A stretch of DNA of 64,000 nt, from positions 25,094,407 to 25,158,406 of the forward strand of contig OY829539.1 of the NCBI GenBank assembly GCA_963691705.1, in the 5' to 3' direction. This DNA comes from Viola odorata. Its lineage: Eukaryota > Streptophyta > Magnoliopsida > Malpighiales > Violaceae. Position 1 is the stretch's first letter. Each line of letters opens with the position of its first letter. Under the pieces are notes generated by a model, which was not told where the DNA came from, made no database searches, and was given only the letters and a program-made list of their open reading frames with translations. The position numbers and the translations under genes are program-made. Of this stretch, positions 44,900 through 56,447 are shown one piece after another.

Positions 44900-45932
44900 T
44901 ATTTTTACCACTTCAAAACTCCTTGTTTGTGGCAGAAACAATCCTTTTCACGTCAATCTGGCTTCTTTTAGAGGAATCTTGGGCAAAAGATTAGTGGGGA
45001 CTCTAACCCTATCTTTTAGTTAATTTGAAGAAGGAGTTTGGAAATGAACGTGATTGGTGGGGACTCTAACCTTGTTAAAGGTTAGGGAAGGTTATCAATT
45101 ACAGGATCTTCCATCTTCCTTTCTTCGGGTTTTGTAAACAACTGCTGTGATAATTCCTTTGGAATATCGCATTTAATTCTATTTTCATGTTCTTCAATTA
45201 CTCTTTCTATTTCCTTGATTAATATGTTTAGTAGCTAAAGCACCTGATTCTTGGTAAGGGTTGAGTGAGCATACTTGTGAGTCGTGAGATTGAATTGTTC
45301 TTAATCATCCTCTCGTTTGTATTCAATTCAAGTTCTGTTTTAACAAACCGGTTCCCGTCTAGGCTAAGGCTTGATCGATCTTAGGCAAGACGACGGATTT
45401 GCAGCCAGTCACTAAGGGGACGAGCGAAACCGAAGTGACGAAGTAGGTAGCTAACCTCGCGGGGGTTAGTGAACTTGAATCGATATAGGCCTAACCAGAT
45501 TGACAACCTAGGGCTTCGAGTTGGGAGTAGCTTGGCCTAGACTCTGTCTTTCCCTATGCCATTGAGAAAATGCATGTGCCTCAAGCCAGCAGCCAATTGG
45601 ATAAACCCTTTAACCAGCAAGGTGTCCACTGGCCAGGATCACTAGGAAAGGGGGTACCCTCCAAGTGATTTGAATAGGAGGAAAGTAGGATTGGAAAGGG
45701 GTTCCTCCCAATCTATAGCAGAGTTATGAGAGAGAAGGAGAAAATCTAGAGTCGATGATCGATGAAATAAGTAAAGTGCTCACAAATTCGCCCTTGCCAG
45801 GAATTTACCTCACGAAAGTTCCACCCAATCTCACCCAGCAATCTTAGCTAAGATTCACTCCCGCCTAAGATTGCTCCCTTTATTTTATTTTTGCTTATTC
45901 TCTTTCATGTTTTGTTTATCTTAATTAGCAGG
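44900..45932 (+). repeat. Athila-like LTR, left part
   Basis: Non-coding. It contains 'ggggactctaacc' twice (about 44997 and 45060) and long T/C-rich leader-like sequence. It stops at the Tat target site GCAGG and continues at 61147. Its wording and order resemble the LTR-like stretch at 1050-2440. Confidence 0.6.
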
Positions 45933-46489
45933 TGATAACAATCCGCCTATCGGCAAGGGCATTTTTGTCTTACACCCTGAGAAGAGGGTACAACTACTGT
46001 TCCTACCGCAAAGACAGCATCGAGGCTATCACCTCCCTCTATGTGACTAACGCTGGGATGGTCGACATCAGCGGGGGGGTCTTACACTCAACACTGTTAT
46101 AACAGACGACGCTACCCCATCCCAGTCAAAGACAAGCTTCTCGTTTGGGGTGTAGGCATTGCCTCACATAGGTAACACCTACCCCGATAGCTCACTCCAC
46201 CAACGGGGAATTCTAACCCCCTCCAACGGGAGCGTTAGCCCCTTATGATCCAGATCACTCAGAAACGCTCCATTTTCATCTATAAATACTTCCTCCACAA
46301 AGGAGGAAGGTAAGTACGAATTACTGGCCCATGCTCTGCCAAATTCACTACACATACTGACTTAAGCATCGGAGTGTTTCCGCCGGAAACCCCCTCCGGC
46401 GTATTGCAGGTACTGCGGACCGTCGTGGGCACTGATCTGAGAGGACCAATTTCTCCATATATCCTTCGGCAAAAGACAAATTCTTATCA
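45933..46489 (+). repeat. 5' LTR of the Tat element
   Basis: 557 bp, TGATAACAATCC...TTCTTATCA. A TATA-like 'ctataaatactt' lies near 46281. It is matched base for base in length by the 3' LTR. Confidence 0.93.
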
Positions 46490-46492
46490 AAT

Positions 46493-46510
46493 TGGTGCTC
46501 TCGTTGAGAG
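46493..46510 (+). promoter_or_regulatory. Primer binding site of the Tat element
   Basis: TGGTGCTCTCGTTGAGAG starts four bases inside the 5' LTR end. The second Tat element has nearly the same site (62005-62022). The matching tRNA was not identified. Confidence 0.7.
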
Positions 46511-46575
46511 TGTTGGTTCTATTAAGTGAGCATCCTTAATAACCAAGTTCCTTCCTCCCCGAAGCTAGAAGGGTT

Positions 46576-48870
46576 ATGACCTTGGAGTCAGATCCCGCGC
46601 TGTCCCAATCCTCCAACATCCCCTACAACACCCGCCGATGAATTTTTGCTTTCGCTACCTCTGATATCTCTACCCCAGTGCAAGATGTCACTGTGGGAGA
46701 ATCAGATCCTCCTCCTGGGCAAAGTACGAAAGAAATTACATTCCAGATTTGTTCCCCTTTTTCCCACATAGCGGGAACCAGTCATTCTCCCCCCCAAGCA
46801 AGTAGATCCGCGATAGGCGAAGCAGACAACCCTTCGCAAGCTCAATAGCAGCTCTCCAAGCCCAATTGGATCAGTTGACAGAGATGGCTGCTGGATTTAC
46901 TCCTCATGCCTCGAGACCTGGTGTGTCCTCCCAAGTAGTTTTCACTCCGTCCATTGTCAACGAACGACCATTATCACCCCGACAATCTAGGGGACTCCCG
47001 TCCTCCTTACCTTTCTCATCGGCCCTCATAAATGTCCCGCCGCTCACGTGTGGACCTGTTGAACATTCTGGACAATACAGGGGAGAAATCCCTATCCCTG
47101 AGGCAGCCCGCCGACGTGATGAGTACAGAGAACACTGGGATGATCGGCGAGGGGAGATATTCCGAGAACAATCTCCTAGATACACTGAGAGATCTAGCAG
47201 CAGAGGTCGACGAGCTCGAACTCTAAGAAGCCGCAGTCGATCTCCCAGGCGGCATCAAGAATATGACCCTCAGAATCCCAGATATGACGTTGAAATTCCA
47301 CACCCACATCAGCCTCGTGGGGTCCCTGATGTTAACGCTGGCCATCCGTTCAGTTACCGTGTCAGGCACCACAGGGTCCATCGGCATGTGAAACTCCCTG
47401 CAGAATCATATGATGGCACGAAAGATCCCATTTCTCACCTCAATAAGGTGAAAGACTTTGTGCAATTCCAAACCCGCAGTGATGCTGCATTATGCCAGAT
47501 CTTCGTAATGACGCTGTCAGGAGTGGCACGTCTTTGGTTTGAGGGACTCCCGGCCGGGTCTATTGATAATTTTTCTCAACTGGAAGAAAAATTCAAAAGT
47601 CGGTTTAGCACGGCTATTCCTATCAGGAAGTCAGCAGCTGCACTATTCGATATTCATCAAAAACCGCAGGAATCATTGAACGACTTTTTAGGTTGATTTG
47701 ATCTTGAAATGTCCCTAATGCCAGGGGTCACTATTTATATTTGCGGTTGAGGCCCTGAAACGCAATTGTCGATACGAAAAATTGAGAGACACGTTAACGG
47801 TGGACCCGCCGTTAACCCTGGATGCGTTGAGGCTAAAAGCGCATAATTATGCGAGGATAGAAGAGGAGGAAAATAGGGAATGGATCCGAAACATTCCAAC
47901 GGACCCATACTTGGCCCCTAACGCCCGCATAGCAGCGCCCCTGACACGCAACCCACTGATGATCATGGACAACGAAAAGAGCATACTGCCAAGACCTCTA
48001 ACCGGCAGAGAGGCAATTTCTCGAAAGGAAGACCCGGAGGGTCCCCCACTCGGAAACAAGCAGATCCGCCAAAGGGCCGGATATATGATCCTGACCTTCC
48101 ATCTCTTATACTCCCAAGGGCAGAAATCCTAGCGATAGTCCAACAGCGAAATCTGCCCATTCGATACCCAGCTCCTGTGAAGCCAGGAGTGATCATGGGG
48201 GGAAGGGAAAACGCGTATTGCAAGTTCCACAAGGTCAAGGGACATTCGACAGATGTATGCAGAGAACTGAAATTGGCCATAGAGCGATTGGTCGAAGAGG
48301 GCTACCTTGGAGAATTTGCCACCAAGGCAAGAGAAGGGGCCAGGAATAACCCAACTAGAATGACAACTGATCAGAGGTAAACGCCTTCACACACCATGGG
48401 GGCTAACACAATTCCCCTTGGACAAAATAGAGAAGCTCTCGTTGTTCATAGCGATCAGATGCCTATGATTAATATCATCGCCGGGGGAACACCCTACTTC
48501 GAGGAGGCCATGCCACAAACGGCCAATCCTGGGGAAAAGCGCAAGCGAGAGAACGCGCAGGTAAAAATTGAGGCGATCAGTGCCTTAGAAAGAATGATAT
48601 TGTCCTTCTCAGAAGAAGACGAAAAAGGCATTGTTTTCCCACATAACGACGCGTTGGTAGTAACACCCGTCATTGGAAGTCACGGGGTGAGAAGAACCCT
48701 TGTTGACAACGGGAGCGCGGTAAATCTATTTTCGTTGGAAGCATACAACTTGATGAAACGCCCTGACGGCGAGCTAGCGCCATGCATGAGGCCAATTGTT
48801 GGGATTGATGGGGTACCGATTCCGGTAGCCGGAATAACATCCTTGCTAGTGTACTTCTGAGAAGACACCT
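46576..48870 (+). pseudogene. Tat gag and protease region
   Basis: Starts MTLESDPALSQSSN (46576). After early stops the main gag frame is 46866-47696, with the retrotransposon gag domain (SYDGTKDPISHLNKVKDFVQ, ALCQIFVMTLSGVARLWFEG, SQLEEKFKSRF). The tail continues in pieces (47782-48132, 48177-48380). A CX3HX4HX5C knuckle (YCKFHKVKGHSTDVCRELK, about 48218) is typical of Tat gag. Protease follows, with LVDNGSAVNLFS at about 48700; DNGS stands in place of the usual D[ST]G, as is common in Tat elements. In-frame stops include those after NDFLG (47694), near 48378 and at 48858 (TGA). Gag would form the particle; this copy is not translatable as a whole. Confidence 0.82.
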
Positions 48871-48902
48871 CCAAGCGATCTGAAGAGCTATTATTCCTGG
48901 TC

Positions 48903-51401
48903 GTGGACCTAACGTTACCATATAACGCCATACTGGGGCAACCGTTCCTCAATCGTTTCAGGGCAGCGATATCCCAAAAATACCTGCGGATGAAATACCC
49001 CTCGTGGGACGACGTGGTCTCAATCAAAGGAGACCAGAAACTGGCAGCTAAGTGTTATTCACTTATGACTCAAAGGAGTTGTGACCGCTACGTTTGCGTG
49101 GCAGACGATCCTTTCGACGATAAAGAAAAAAAATGCACTCAGCCGCTAGATCAGATGATGTCAATGCCTATCGGTGGGGACAGTGAAGCGAATCTCTTGG
49201 TCAGTGAGAAACTGAGCCCCGAAGAGAACGTGCAACTAACCCGGCTGTTAAGAAAATACAAGGGAGAATTCGCATGGAAACCAGCGGACATGCCCAGAAT
49301 CTCGCGAGAAATTGCGGAACATCGACTAAACGTTAGCCCTGATGCCAAGCCTATTCAGCAGAAACGACGTGCTTTTTCATCAGGGAAAGTAGCAGCTATC
49401 GAGAAAGAGTTACTAAAACTCATGGATACGGGGTTCATCCGAGAAGTCCAATACCCAACCTGGCTAGCTAACCCGGTGTTAGTTCCAAAGCCTAACGGAG
49501 ATTGGCGCATGTGCATCGATTTCACCGATCTAAATAATGCTTGTCCCAAAGATTGCTATCCCCTTCCTCGAATTGATCAGCTGGTCGACCAAACTGCTGG
49601 ATACGCTTATTTAAGCTCCCTAGATGCCAACTCCGGGTATCACCAAATCCCTATGGCCATAGAAGACGAAGAAAAAACTGCCTTCATCACCCCTAGGGCT
49701 ACATATTGTTACACCGCAATGCCGTTCGGGCTGAAGAATGCCGGGGCAACGTTCCAGCGCATGGCGAATAAGGTTTTCGAAAAGCAAATCGGGCAACGTT
49801 CCAGCGCATGACGAATAAGGTTTTCGAATAAGGCTTACGTGGACGATATACTGATCAAAAGTCGAAGCTTCAAAGACCACCTTGCTGACCTGGAAGAAGT
49901 TTTCAATGTGATGAAAAAGTACAAAATGAAGCTGAATCCACGAAAGTGTATGTTCGCATTCCAAACGGGTAAATTCTTGGGCTACGTGGTCAGCCAGAAG
50001 GGTATCCAGCCCAACCCTTCAAAGATAAAGGCCATTCAGGACATGATATCCCCTCGGACCGTCAAAGAAATACAGAAGCTCACCGGCCGCATCATCGCGT
50101 TAGGACGGTTCATATCCAAGCAAGGCGAGAGATGCTTGCCTTTTTTCAAGGTCATTCAAAACAAGGCCCCATTTGGGTGGATAGAGGAATGTGAAAATGC
50201 GTTTGCAGGGCTGAAATCTTACTTGTCATCCGATCTAGTGCTAACGAGGCCTGAGTCCGGCGATGAGCTATATCTATACTTGGGAGTAGCTGACGAGGTA
50301 GTCAGCACCGTCCTTGTGCGAAGTGAAGGGCATGTACACCGCCCTGTATTTTTTGTGAGTCACATATTGAAAGATGCTGAGCTGCGATACGCTCGCATCG
50401 AGAAGATAGCGCTTGCCCTAATACAGGCAACGCGAAAGATGGACCGATACTTCCAAGCCCACCCTGTCACTGTGCTCACTGATCAGCCGCTGAGAAAAAT
50501 CATTAGAAAGCCTGAGTCTTCAGGGAGGATGTTGATCTGGGCAATCGAGCTCGAACAATACGGGCTACAGTACAAAGCCAGACCGGCAATTAAAGCCCAA
50601 GCGTTAGCAGACTTCATAGCGGAATGCACATTCACCAAAGATGCGTCGGCAGACCTGTCAGAGGAAGAACCAGAAAATTCATGCCTACCGTTCCCGGAAA
50701 CGTTAGCGGACTCATGGGTTATTCATGTGGACGGAGCAAAAAATCAAGAGCTAACAGGCGCAGGTGTTTTCCTGGTGGGACCAGACGGCATGGAAATGCG
50801 ATACGCCATCAGAATCCTACAGCCGTTATCCAACAATGCCGCTGAATATGAAGCGCTACTGGTAGGACTCAGAATTGGAAGCAGCTTCTCCCTCGAAGCC
50901 GCTACCGTTGCGGAGGAGGAATGCGGCATGCGCCTAAAAATACGAGGAGACTCTAAATTGATAATGGATCAAGTCCTAGGAAACTCCCAAGCCCTAGAAC
51001 CCATCATGATTCAATACTTGGCCAAAGTAAAGCGTGAGCTGTCAGAGATGCAGAAAAAAGGCACTCGGGTCACCTTTGAACATATCCCCAGAGAAAGTAA
51101 TGAAGAGGCTGATAGCCTCGCCAAAATGGCAGCCAACGTGGAAGCCTCCATACCCAACGAAGTGCACTACGGGGAGTTATCCACACCCTCTTTCATGGAA
51201 GAGCAAGCATCGTTTTGTGTGGAGGAAATAGAAAGTGACTGGAGAATCCCAGTGGTAGAATATCTGAAACATGATAGGCTACCGAAAGAAATTACGGAAA
51301 GAAGGAAAGTCCTGAAACGGGCGGCGCGATGTACATATTACAATGGAGAGTTAATACGGAGGTGCTTCTCCCACCCAGCCGCTAAATGCATAATGGAATA
51401 A
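48903..51401 (+). pseudogene. Tat pol: reverse transcriptase and two RNase H domains
   Basis: Frame shared with gag. RT motifs: NPVLVPKPNGDWRMCIDF, LSSLDANSGYHQIPM, TAMPFGLKNAGATFQRM, then a local duplication with a stop (49791-49830), then YVDD (49836-49847). RT thumb and connection follow, with FLGYVVSQKGI and LTGRIIALGRFISKQ. The first RNase H (about 50200-50620) reads VSHILKDAELRYARIEKIAL. The second, archaeal-type RNase H (about 50715-51150) keeps all four acidic residues: HVDGA, AEYEALL, RGDSKL and EEADSLAKMA. A second RNase H is a hallmark of the Tat lineage. The frame ends at a TAA at 51399-51401, where the integrase linker should continue. Confidence 0.88.
49744..49827 (+). repeat. 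37-bp tandem duplication inside RT
   Basis: 49744-49780 and 49791-49827 share 36 of 37 bases (begin 'gggcaacgttccagcgcatg'). The second copy is read in another frame, adds about nine foreign codons and a TGA (49809-49811), and returns to the original frame just before YVDD. Confidence 0.9.
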
Positions 51402-52470
51402 GAAGGTTTGCATGTGTTGCGAGAAATTCACGAAGGGATATGCGGCATGCATATCGCCAGTGATACACTGGCAACCCAAGTCTTTCGGTTGGGATTCTAC
51501 TGGCCCACCATACGAGGAGATTGCCATAACTGAAAACCTGTCAGAAATGTCAGGAATATGCTAAGATTCCTCGAAAGCCGGCCGTGCAAATTTCAGAAAT
51601 AATCGCTCCATGCCCGTTTGCCAAATGGGGCATTGACATTTTAGGCCCGTTTCCAAAGGCTAGATCTCAGTTGAAATTCGTGGTCGTGGCGGTAGACTAC
51701 TTCACAAAATGGGCCGAAGCCGAGGCGTTAGCCACCATCACCACTGAAAAAATTTGGCATTTTTTCAAACACCAAGTCGTTATGCGATTCGGGGTGCCGC
51801 GCATACTGGTTAGCGACAATGGAACGCAGTTCACAAGCCAATTCTTCAGGGATCAGTGTGCGGAATTTTAGATCGAGCAAAGGTTCTCTTCCGTGGCGCA
51901 CCCTCAAACCAATGGCCAGGCAGAAGTAACCAACCGCAGCATCCTTAGTGGCATCAAAAGAAACCTGGAAGGTTCCAAAAAGAAATGGCCAGACGAACTG
52001 CCATACGTACTATAGGCCTATCGCATGACTGTCAAGGCCAGCACTAGAGAGACCCCGTTTGCGTTAGCATTCGGAACCGAAGCTGTCACACCGGTTGAGA
52101 TCGGAACGATGAGCCTTCGGGTGGATCATTTCAAAGAAGAAAATAATGAGGAAAGGTTACGTGCTAACCTTGACGCCCTACCGGAAACACATGAGGAAAC
52201 TCTCCTGAAAACTCTACACTACAAAAGAAAAATGGCACAATACCACAACCGGCATGTGAGAGAGCGATTGCTCAAAGCTGGAGATTATTGCTCAGAGATA
52301 GACGAGCGGCAGGGCAACGCATGGGAAAACTCAGCCCAAACTGGGATGGACCGTATCGCGTCACCCGTGTCGTGGGAAGAGGAGCTTACCACTTGGAAAC
52401 GCTCGATGGAATGCCCTTGCAGAACTCTTGGAATATAGCTCGGCTGAAGCTATACCACGCTAGGAACTAG
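51402..52470 (+). pseudogene. Tat integrase
   Basis: HHCC region: LREIHEG and GMHIASDTLATQVFRLGFYW, then a frameshift at about 51533 into TCQKCQEYAKIPRK. The DDE core is readable: WGIDILGPFP (Asp), LVSDNGTQFTS (Asp), HPQTNGQAEVTNR (Glu). Stops: TAG after CAEF (51869-51871) and TAG before AYRM (52015-52017), the latter where Trp is expected. The C-terminal part (ETPFALAFGTEAVTPVEIG, LKAGD) ends at about 52470 with a short shifted frame (YRVTRVVGRGAYHLETLDG). Integrase inserts the element's DNA; this copy is inactive. Confidence 0.85.
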
Positions 52471-52559
52471 CTCATCCTATCTGGTAATATCAATGCTATT
52501 CTAACAAGATATATTTTCCTGTGCGTTTGCAGTTGATAAAATGCAGATAGTGAAGAATG

Positions 52560-53040
52560 CCAGGAGTGAAAATCCAATCCTTGTGATGGCTAGTCCTGAT
52601 CAGACAGCTCACTAAGACGAGGCACGCCCTGGCATGGCTAAGCGTTGGGAGTGAAAATCCTATCCTTGTGGCAACCGTGCTCTCATAGACGACCCATTAA
52701 GACGAGGCACGACCCCAAATGCTCCCGGGAGTGAAAATCCTATCCTTGTGGCAACCGTGCTCACATAGACGACCCATTAAGACGAGGCACGCCCCGGTAT
52801 CCTTGGGAGTGAAAATCCTATCCTTGTGGCAACCGTGCTCCCATAGACGACCCATTAAGGCGAGGCACGACCCCAAGGAGAGACCAACTCCGTCCTGGAA
52901 GTGAAAATCCTATCCTTGTGGTAACCATGCTCACACAGACGGCCCAGAGACGCGAGGTTTCAATGCTTGGGAGTGAAAATCCTATCCTTGTGATGGCTGG
53001 TCCTGATCAGACAGCTCACTAAGATGAGGCACTCCCCAAG
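52560..53040. repeat. Tandem array downstream of Tat integrase (about 80 bp)
   Basis: Six units with 'gggagtgaaaatcctatcct' and 'gacgacccattaagacgagg', spaced about 70-90 bp (near 52566, 52650, 52730, 52808, 52900, 52972). It lies in the 3' region, where Tat elements are known to vary and form arrays. Confidence 0.88.
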
Positions 53041-53500
53041 CCAATCTTCGACGAAAGGAAGGAAAGGATACCCCAGCTAGTAACTGAGCGGTCGATACCC
53101 GGTGAAGTAAGGCTGGAAAGGCATCCATACTGCAACAACACTGTCGCAGTAGGCCTAACGGGGCAAGAAAGCTTCCCCTAACAACAGAGAGCGGCATGAA
53201 TGTGAGCAACGCTGATTCATTCTTGGAAATGCTATCAGAGGGCAATGATAAGGCCATCAAAAAGGCGACTGAGGAACCTGTACAAAAAGACATGCGAGAG
53301 CAAAATGGGCATATCTACTGAAACGCGGCAGCAAACACCACGGGTGAATAATCGCGCAAGCAGTATTATGAAACAAAGCAGACAAGGAAATTCTGTTCAA
53401 AAGGGGTGGCCTAACCAAGGCAATGAGTGATATTGTCAATATTACAAAACAAGGAAGGGCTCAGTAGCCGCAAAAATCAGAATACATCTAAACTCAAAGC
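53041..53500. other. Spacer between the array and the antisense genes
   Basis: No gene recognised. Short ORFs on both strands have no family features. This region would hold the 3' end of the minus-strand gene at 53501. Confidence 0.4.
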
Positions 53501-55791
53501 CTAAGGAGCGGGCGGTGCATTGGTTCCTCCTTGCTGTTGCGATTTCCATTGATAGAAGCCGTCATCAGTAACAGTGGGGATTCTCCTATCAAAATACGAG
53601 GAGAGATCATCAATATGGAGTTTTTCTACCCCATAATGATGCATCAAAGCCTCCGACATGAGCCCTCCGCCTTCCTTCAAGTACCACTGGTTCTTCTCAG
53701 CGTTTAGAGTAAGATCGGCAGATAGCTCGGCATTCCTCTGCCTCTCCTGATGCATCTCATTCTCCTCCTGAGAAAGGCGTTCGGTCATATTGGCACTCTT
53801 CCGTTTCTCCTCCTCCAGAGCGAGCTTGACAGCCTCCAGCTCTTGCTTAACAGTCGTCACCTCCTGTCGAACAGTCTCTGTTTCTTGGTTGGCAACGTTA
53901 AGGGCATCCACAAAACTCTGCCGCTCGTTCAGCAACCTGTTTATCTCTCCCTATCCGTTTACTGCGACCCTAGCATTCTCCTCATCCATGTAATGGAGAT
54001 GGCAGAATATAGATAATGCTTTGGAGCGAAGAAAGTTTATACGCTCCTACTCGCTCCTAGCCACGAAGGCATCCCTCTCCCTTGGAAGAGACATAATTTC
54101 GGCCGCCAGATAAGAGGTAGACGCGAGGATGGTATGTGATCAGCCTCGGCAGGAAACTGCAAAATGTTGTCCCTGAAGGAGCGCAAACTAAGATGATGAG
54201 TAGGTATGAGGGGAGGACTATAATGAGAGACACCGGCTATCAAGGCGGGAGCAAGGCCACCTCTCGCGATAGGGGGAGGAGACATCGGGACAAAGAGCAG
54301 AGCGGTAGGAGAAGGAGGTCGACTGCTGGAACCTCCCGCGTTAGGCATAGAGGACCCGTCTCCCCCAAGTGCTTCAAGATTAAAGGCACTCGGGTTATAA
54401 CCTGTCATGGTGGAGAAGATTGAGGAACCACCTAAAATGTGAGGACCACCACCGAAATCAATACCCTGCGATTGGTCAGTAGGAATACCCTCGCCCTCAG
54501 GGATATTCAGAGAAGGATTAGCAGCAGAAGAAGAGGGGCTATGCTGAAGCTCATAGCGAGCCCTCTTCTGACGCTCTCGAAGGAGCTCAGCGACAGACAT
54601 GTCACCTTGAGAGGTTGACTGAGCAGAAACAGTGACAGCTTCCTAGAAAACGCAGAGTATGATAAGAAAATTATGCGGAATAGAAGAAAACCGTAGAAAG
54701 AAATGAATGCATACCTGGGTGGCTGAAGAAACTAGAGGTACTCCGATAGGAATGGGATCAGCTGTTGCCCCTGAACAAACAACAGTTTGGGAGGAAACGG
54801 GTTGCGTGGCACGTGTTTTCCTCGCCCTTTTCTTCCTTGGAACAAGGGTGCGAGGAGGCGGCGATTGGGTAGTGCCCGTAGCGGTAGCAGTGTCTTCTCC
54901 TTCCGCAGCGGCAGCAGCAACCCTGGCTTCGGCTGCAGCTTTCTTCCTTTGTTCCTGTGTCCTTTTCCTCCAGAAATACTCAGGCTCCCAACCAGGCGGA
55001 GGCACTACACAGTTACAGAAACGTTAGCGTTAGTACCTCTTGGCAATATAAAAGAAAAAGGTCAAACGCTCACCCTTCTTGCACTGTTCCATATCCAGAC
55101 CGTTAGCCACTTTTCGGGCATCAACGCTGAAATCTAGTTGAAGTAGCGTCTTCAACCAGCCATCTTCTGGATCAGAAAGGGGTTTCCGATGGCCCCAAGC
55201 TCCATCTTTAATTTTCTTATTGAAGCCGGCCCTCCATAACGGCTCGGGCAAATCAATAATGAAAAATTCTTCTTTCCAATGAGGAACAGAAGACTCGATG
55301 CCCATAAGCTTCCAGGTAAAAGGCTTCAATGAGCCATCTTCATAACGAGGGGATATTGATATCACCCCCTTACGAGAATACAACTGGAAAATGTCATGAA
55401 GCAAGGCCAAAGTGGGAGACTCGATCCCCTTGAAATGGCACAGTGCGGCAAAGACACTAACAACGCAAATTGCGTTAGGGCTCAACTGAGCCGGAGCCAA
55501 ATCAAAATCAGCCAACAGTAACTTGACAAGCGGGTCAAGAGGAAGACAAAACCCATGATCAAACAACTTAGCATACAATATTCTACTATTACCGGGCAGA
55601 ACGCTGCTCAGGCGAAGTGATTCAGAAGCAGCACGCACGGGATATTCTTTGGGAAATCGCGCATTGCACTCAGCAAGCTTGCGATTAACTAAGGGCAGAG
55701 TATAGAGAGAAGTGGGGGTAATATTAATTTTTTCTTCCCCGACGAACCCTTGAGGATCCCCTTCCTCAGAAGGCTTCTTAGTTTTAGACAT
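53501..55791 (-). pseudogene. Antisense Tat gene, copy 2 (PF04195-type plus coiled coil)
   Basis: Minus-strand spliced gene. Exon 1 (55791-55075, from MSKTKKPSEEG) holds the PF04195-type 'putative gypsy type transposon' domain: FDHGFCLPLDPLVKLLLADF, LSPNAICVVSVFAALCHFKG, FFIIDLPEPLWRAGF. It ends EQCKKG at a 'gtgagc' donor. Exon 2 is 55004-54715 (PPPGWEPEYFWRKRTQEQRK, basic, Ala-rich), in matching phase. Exon 3 starts at 54642 and runs through a Pro/Ser-rich region into a coiled coil (QETETVRQEVTTVKQELEAV) ending GGTNAPPAP at 53501. A frameshift near 54110 and stops near 54051 and 53955 break the last exon. Function unknown; antisense ORFs are known in Tat-lineage elements. Confidence 0.72.
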
Positions 55792-56447
55792 GCCCAATAA
55801 AAGAGAAGTGACGAGGAAAGAAAGGGTGTGTACCTTCGCAAAGAGAACACCAGGAGTCTCAGACCAGAAAGAGAGAGCGGCGCGAGTTATTTGTCCAAAA
55901 GGCAGCAGCGTGCGTGAGAGGAGATTAAAAAAGAAAAAGGAGGAGGAGAAAACATCATATATAACCCTGGAAGGGCGTGACCAATCAACAATGGACACAT
56001 GGCAAAGCAGCGCGTCGGGAAATAGGGCACGCGCAAGAAGGTACAAGTTTAAAAGCAATAATGAAACGCTTCAGCGTTCGCGTCTCCCTAGAAAATGCTT
56101 ACTTCAAGCGGCTCTTTATGGAAAGACAAGTGTCTTTTTCCATCATTACTTTTCAAATTGCATTAAATGGAGGGACTGCGGCATTTAATGACTTAAAAAG
56201 CAGCGCTGGCCTCGCCAAACGGCGCGACGACACAAGGAAGATAGTGAAGAAATAACGGTAGCATCACAATGATTCGCGCAAGTGCGATAAAGGCTACGTA
56301 GCGTCAGCATTATTACAGAAGGAATAATGTCAAATGGTTTTAAGGAAAAAATAAAAGGAGGCAGACAACAACAAGAATAACAAGGGAGGGTCCAGAAACC
56401 CATTGTGGCACTTCTTGAAAAGCAAAGCGGCTCCCCAATCGTTGACG
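55792..56447 (-). other. Spacer between the two antisense Tat genes
   Basis: Upstream sequence of copy 2 and downstream sequence of copy 1. A frame continues upstream from 55791 to 56058 (MLLNLYLLARAL), but the ATG at 55791 is the more natural start. No other gene seen. Confidence 0.4.

Larger units (their letters stand above)
40240..44900 (+). mobile_element. Decayed L1-type LINE, 3' truncated
   Basis: Contains ORF1 (40344-41405), then ORF2 (from 41890) with endonuclease and reverse transcriptase in the L1 order. The 3' part of ORF2 is lost where the sequence changes to an Athila-like LTR at about 44.88-45.0 kb, so no poly-A tail is present. Many in-frame stops, mostly TAG/TGA at expected Trp, Gln or Arg, show it is old and probably methylated. 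The 5' edge is approximate. Confidence 0.8.
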
